A program made the position numbers and the translations under genes. From Lonsdalea britannica (lineage in GTDB: Bacteria > Pseudomonadota > Gammaproteobacteria > Enterobacterales > Enterobacteriaceae), in NCBI RefSeq assembly GCF_946477055.1, contig NZ_CAMKXG010000013.1, positions 1 to 25,597 on the forward strand: 25,597 nucleotides of DNA, in the 5' to 3' direction. The first letter of the stretch is position 1, and the number at the start of each line of letters is the position of its first letter. The notes below the pieces were generated by a model. The model ran no database searches and was not told where the DNA came from. It saw only the letters and a list, made by a program, of their open reading frames with translations. Shown one piece after another: positions 22,728 through 25,597 of the stretch.

Positions 22728-24179
22728 ATGTCGCACCCCCCTAAATTTAACAATCGTTATTATCAGCAACTGCCCGGCTTCTATACCCCAACCGAACCTT
22801 CCCCGTTGCAAGGCGGCAGGCTGCTTTACCACAGTCAAGCGCTGGCCAACGAGCTGGGATTGTCCGCTCAGTGGTTTACGCCTGAAAACAGCCCTATTTG
22901 GTGCGGCGAAAAACTCCTGCCAGGGATGCAGCCGATCGCACAGGTCTATAGCGGACACCAGTTTGGTGTGTGGGCCGGTCAATTAGGGGATGGTCGCGGG
23001 ATTTTACTCGGAGAGCAGCAGTTAGCCGACGGACGCCACGTTGACTGGCATCTCAAGGGGGCGGGAAAAACGCCTTATTCACGTCAGGGTGATGGGCGTG
23101 CCGTATTGCGTTCGGTGATCCGCGAGTTTTTGGCCTCTGAGGCTTTGCATGCTTTGGGGATCCCGACGACCCGTGCGCTGACAATCGCCACCAGTGAACA
23201 AGGGGTGCAACGTGAAACGGTCGAGCGGGGCGCAATGCTTGTGCGTATTGCGGAAAGTCATGTGCGGTTCGGCCATTTCGAACACTTTTATTATCGTCGC
23301 GAGCCTGAGAAAGTCCGTCAGTTGGCCGATTTTGTCATTGAGCACCATTGGCCGCAGTGGCATCAGGCGTCGGATAAATATCGCCTGTGGTTCACCGACG
23401 TGGTGGAGCGCACCGCGCGTCTCATTGCGCACTGGCAGTCGGTTGGCTTTGCGCATGGCGTAATGAATACGGATAACATGTCCATTCTGGGGATGACAAT
23501 TGATTATGGCCCGTTCGGTTTTCTGGACGATTACGATCCCCATTTCATCTGCAATCACTCTGACTACCAAGGGCGTTACTCTTTTGATAATCAGCCGGCG
23601 GCAGCGCAGTGGAATTTACATCGGCTGGCTCAGTCGCTTTCCGGGCTAATGCCGCCGGAGGTGTTGCAGTCAGCGCTGGATCGCTACGCACCAGTATTAA
23701 TGCAACGGTACGGCGAGTTGATGCGCGCTAAACTGGGCTTCTCATTTGCAGACCCAACGGATAACGACATCCTGACGGGATTATTCCGTCTTATGCAGCA
23801 GGAAAAAGCCGACTATAACCGAACTTTCCAGCTGCTATGCCAGACGGAGGTACACAACGAACGTTCACCGCTACGTGATGAATTTATCGATCGCGACGCA
23901 TTTGATCGCTGGTTTGCCGCTTATCGACGCCGGTTGCAACTAGAACCTACTGACGAGGATGTTCGGCAGAAGCACATGCAGAACGTCAATCCAACGTACG
24001 TATTGCGTAACTATCTGGCGCAGCAGGCCATTGAAGGGGCTGAGCAGGATGATATCAGTGCATTGTCACGTGTACACCGTGCGATTAGTCAGCCTTTCGA
24101 GACACAGCCGGATTTGGCTGAACTCTCAGCGCCTCCGCCTGAATGGGGAAAACATTTGGAAATTTCCTGTTCCAGCTAA
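22728..24179 (+). CDS. selO: protein adenylyltransferase SelO (YdiU)
   Basis: SelO has a pseudokinase fold with ATP bound in reverse and transfers AMP to Ser, Thr or Tyr of target proteins, in E. coli linked to oxidative stress. The 483 residues (E. coli 478) carry its conserved blocks: [55 protein letters not shown] near residue 110, [50 protein letters not shown] near residue 250 (metal-binding Asn and Asp), and [16 protein letters not shown]. It ends EISCSS; eukaryotic SelO has selenocysteine near this end and bacteria have Cys. ATG 22728 has AGAGAGGA upstream and a five-base hairpin before it (22693-22710). Confidence 0.95.
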   Translation: MSHPPKFNNRYYQQLPGFYTPTEPSPLQGGRLLYHSQALANELGLSAQWFTPENSPIWCGEKLLPGMQPIAQVYSGHQFGVWAGQLGDGRGILLGEQQLADGRHVDWHLKGAGKTPYSRQGDGRAVLRSVIREFLASEALHALGIPTTRALTIATSEQGVQRETVERGAMLVRIAESHVRFGHFEHFYYRREPEKVRQLADFVIEHHWPQWHQASDKYRLWFTDVVERTARLIAHWQSVGFAHGVMNTDNMSILGMTIDYGPFGFLDDYDPHFICNHSDYQGRYSFDNQPAAAQWNLHRLAQSLSGLMPPEVLQSALDRYAPVLMQRYGELMRAKLGFSFADPTDNDILTGLFRLMQQEKADYNRTFQLLCQTEVHNERSPLRDEFIDRDAFDRWFAAYRRRLQLEPTDEDVRQKHMQNVNPTYVLRNYLAQQAIEGAEQDDISALSRVHRAISQPFETQPDLAELSAPPPEWGKHLEISCSS

Positions 24180-24524
24180 ATAGACCCGGGATTTGTCATG
24201 ATGAATCTGCATATTCGGCGAGTGGCGCTCCTAGGGAAGATAGGGCGTGCGCGACGGATTTGAATCCCAAAAGGTCATTTTATGAACAGATTCCCTCTAG
24301 AATGACAAGTTTCTGCAAAATAAGTTCACTCCGGCTGGAGCAAAAATTATTTTCTGTTTATATACTAGCGTTTAAAGCAATCTGAATTCATACCCGCTCA
24401 GCTTATCAGACTGGTTTCTTTTCAACGAAGCACAGTGGTTTTCCGCAATATACAAAAATCTCTTTCTATCCTGCGGCAAGGGCGAGTACTGAATCAGGTA
24501 AGGTATAAAACAGGGGATCATTGG
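24180..24524 (+). other. selO-ldtD intergenic region
   Basis: This 345-base gap holds no recognised gene. It contains a 9-base hairpin with one G-U pair at 24274-24306, a -10-like TATACT at 24361-24366 without a matching -35, and TATAAA at 24504-24509. A 21-codon frame at 24198 has little support. It is also the second synteny break relative to E. coli, where ldtD (ycbB) lies elsewhere. Confidence 0.6.
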
Positions 24525-25597
24525 ATGTTGTTAGCAAAAAGAAAAACGCAAGGGCTGCGACTGGGCATGACGGGAGGCGCGCTCTGGCTTGGCGGCATGC
24601 TTGCGTTTTCATCTCAGGCGGCCACGCAAACCATGCTGTCAGGGACGTCGACGCCAATATCCACCGCTGCACCTGCGGCCACCGGTCTACGGGGGCAGTT
24701 GCCTGCAGGCATGACGCTGCATTATGACTCTGCGTTGCGCGGGCTGTATGCGCAAATGGCTGAGCAGCCCATGTGGTCAGATAGTCGGGCAGTCAACGCG
24801 TTCCAGCAACAATTAGCCGAGCTTGCGTTAGCAGGCATTCAGCCACAGTTCACCACGTGGGTTTCCTGGTTGACCGATCCTAAACTGACTGGGTTGGCGC
24901 GGGATCGAGTTCTTTCCGATGCGATGCTGGGCTATCTGCAGTTTGTCTCTGGTGTGGAAAAAAACGGAAGCAACTGGTTATACGCCAATGTGCCTTATAC
25001 GTTATCTTTGCCTCCGTCAGGGCTGATTACAGAATGGCAAAATGCGGTTAAAGAAGGTCGCAGCGCTGAGTTTGTCGCCACCTTGGCGCCAAAGCATTCC
25101 CAATATACGAAGATGCATGAAGCGTTAAAGGCGAGCCTGCTGGATAATCGCCCATGGCCAAAACTGCAGCTTACTGGAACCTTGCGTCCGGGCGAACAAA
25201 GCAGCGAATTGGCCGTACTGCAGGAGATCTTGCAACGTACTGGCATGCTGGCGTCGAGTACGACCACGCTGCCACTCTTCAATGAATCTCCTTCGACCGA
25301 CGGCAGCGTTAACGCCACGCCATCAGGAGCGGAGAATGCCTACTCGGGCGAATTGGTGGATGCGGTTAAGCGCTTCCAGCATTGGCACGGTTTGCAGGAT
25401 GATGGCGCGATTGGCAAACGTACCAAAGACTGGCTGAATGTGTCCTCGCAGACGCGAGCAACGTTGCTGGCGCTGAACATTCAGCGGCTGCGTTTAATTC
25501 CCGACAATGTATCAACCGGTATCCTAGTCAATATTCCTAACTTTTCGCTGACCTACTATCAAAATGGCGCGGAAATTTTATCCTCTCGAGTGATTGT
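24525..25597 (+). CDS. ldtD: L,D-transpeptidase LdtD (YcbB), N-terminal part, cut by window edge
   Basis: LdtD makes 3-3 crosslinks in peptidoglycan in the periplasm, using a catalytic Cys beyond the end of this window. The 357 visible residues match E. coli LdtD in long blocks: MWSDSRAVNAFQQQLAELAL, VLSDAMLGYLQF, the LRPGEQ...LQEILQRTGML segment, a PG_binding_1 domain with ELVDAVKRFQHWHGL.DDGAIG and TKDWLNV near residue 300, ALNIQRLRLIP, and the beginning of the transpeptidase domain at NIPNFSLTYYQNG. A signal peptide ends near residue 31 (SQA-A). The start ATG 24525 follows AGGGGAT. The frame is open to the last base. A Ser/Thr-rich linker (about residues 245-275) is shorter than in E. coli. 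Confidence 0.93.
   Translation, partial: MLLAKRKTQGLRLGMTGGALWLGGMLAFSSQAATQTMLSGTSTPISTAAPAATGLRGQLPAGMTLHYDSALRGLYAQMAEQPMWSDSRAVNAFQQQLAELALAGIQPQFTTWVSWLTDPKLTGLARDRVLSDAMLGYLQFVSGVEKNGSNWLYANVPYTLSLPPSGLITEWQNAVKEGRSAEFVATLAPKHSQYTKMHEALKASLLDNRPWPKLQLTGTLRPGEQSSELAVLQEILQRTGMLASSTTTLPLFNESPSTDGSVNATPSGAENAYSGELVDAVKRFQHWHGLQDDGAIGKRTKDWLNVSSQTRATLLALNIQRLRLIPDNVSTGILVNIPNFSLTYYQNGAEILSSRVI

Noticed and set aside
24198..24263. 21-codon frame after selO
   Set aside because: Very short, weak ribosome site and no supporting context.
24274..24306. Hairpin after selO as a terminator
   Set aside because: The stem has a 15-base loop and no T-run follows, so termination could not be supported.

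Overview
This window is ordinary-looking chromosomal DNA of a gammaproteobacterium of the order Enterobacterales. Proteins such as PtsG, Mfd, LolD, NagZ, Ndh and YcfJ can be followed almost residue by residue against what I remember of Escherichia coli, often with the same length. The backbone follows the E. coli 24-25 min order (tmk-holB-tatD/ycfH-ptsG ... hinT-lpoB-thiK-nagZ ... ndh-ycfJ ... mfd-lolCDE-nagK-cobB), with pieces missing or exchanged. A soft-rot or plant-associated Pectobacteriaceae relative is my guess; the sequence alone does not settle the genus. No rRNA, tRNA, IS element, prophage or CRISPR array was seen.

Layout. 1-1887: tail of tmk, then holB (clamp loader delta') and tatD/ycfH, read rightward. 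1888-3682: ptsG with a recognisable control region (CRP, Mlc, leader hairpin, candidate SgrS target) and a strong terminator. 3789-4850: an Ldh_2-family dehydrogenase, an accessory insertion relative to E. coli. 4959-7904: hinT, lpoB, thiK, nagZ; ycfL and ycfP are not present. 7905-9564: ndh with FNR and PdhR sites. 9899-10438: ycfJ. 10560-11462 (minus): an orphan GltI-like glutamate/aspartate binding protein where E. coli has bhsA-comR-ldtC. 11931-15380 (minus): mfd. 15517-20493: lolC-lolD-lolE-nagK-cobB, tightly packed. 20928-24179: nlpC-ydiV-selO, a block found elsewhere in E. coli. 24525 to the end: the N-terminal part of the L,D-transpeptidase ldtD (ycbB).

Two themes join the genes. The first is the envelope: LolCDE exports lipoproteins, LpoB and NlpC are lipoproteins with outer-membrane sorting signals, LpoB activates PBP1b, NagZ and NagK recycle cell-wall sugars, and LdtD crosslinks peptidoglycan. 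The second is carbon and redox control: PtsG (CRP/Mlc/SgrS), NDH-2 (FNR/PdhR), the Ldh_2 dehydrogenase and the sirtuin CobB.

No clearly novel multi-gene system was found. The most interesting signals are small: an intrinsic-terminator hairpin inside the first codons of thiK, a bulged inverted repeat upstream of the orphan gltI-like gene, a possible 50-residue membrane protein upstream of nlpC, a YdiV homologue with a destroyed EAL motif, a shortened HinT tail beside a missing ycfL, and a compact FNR/PdhR array at ndh.
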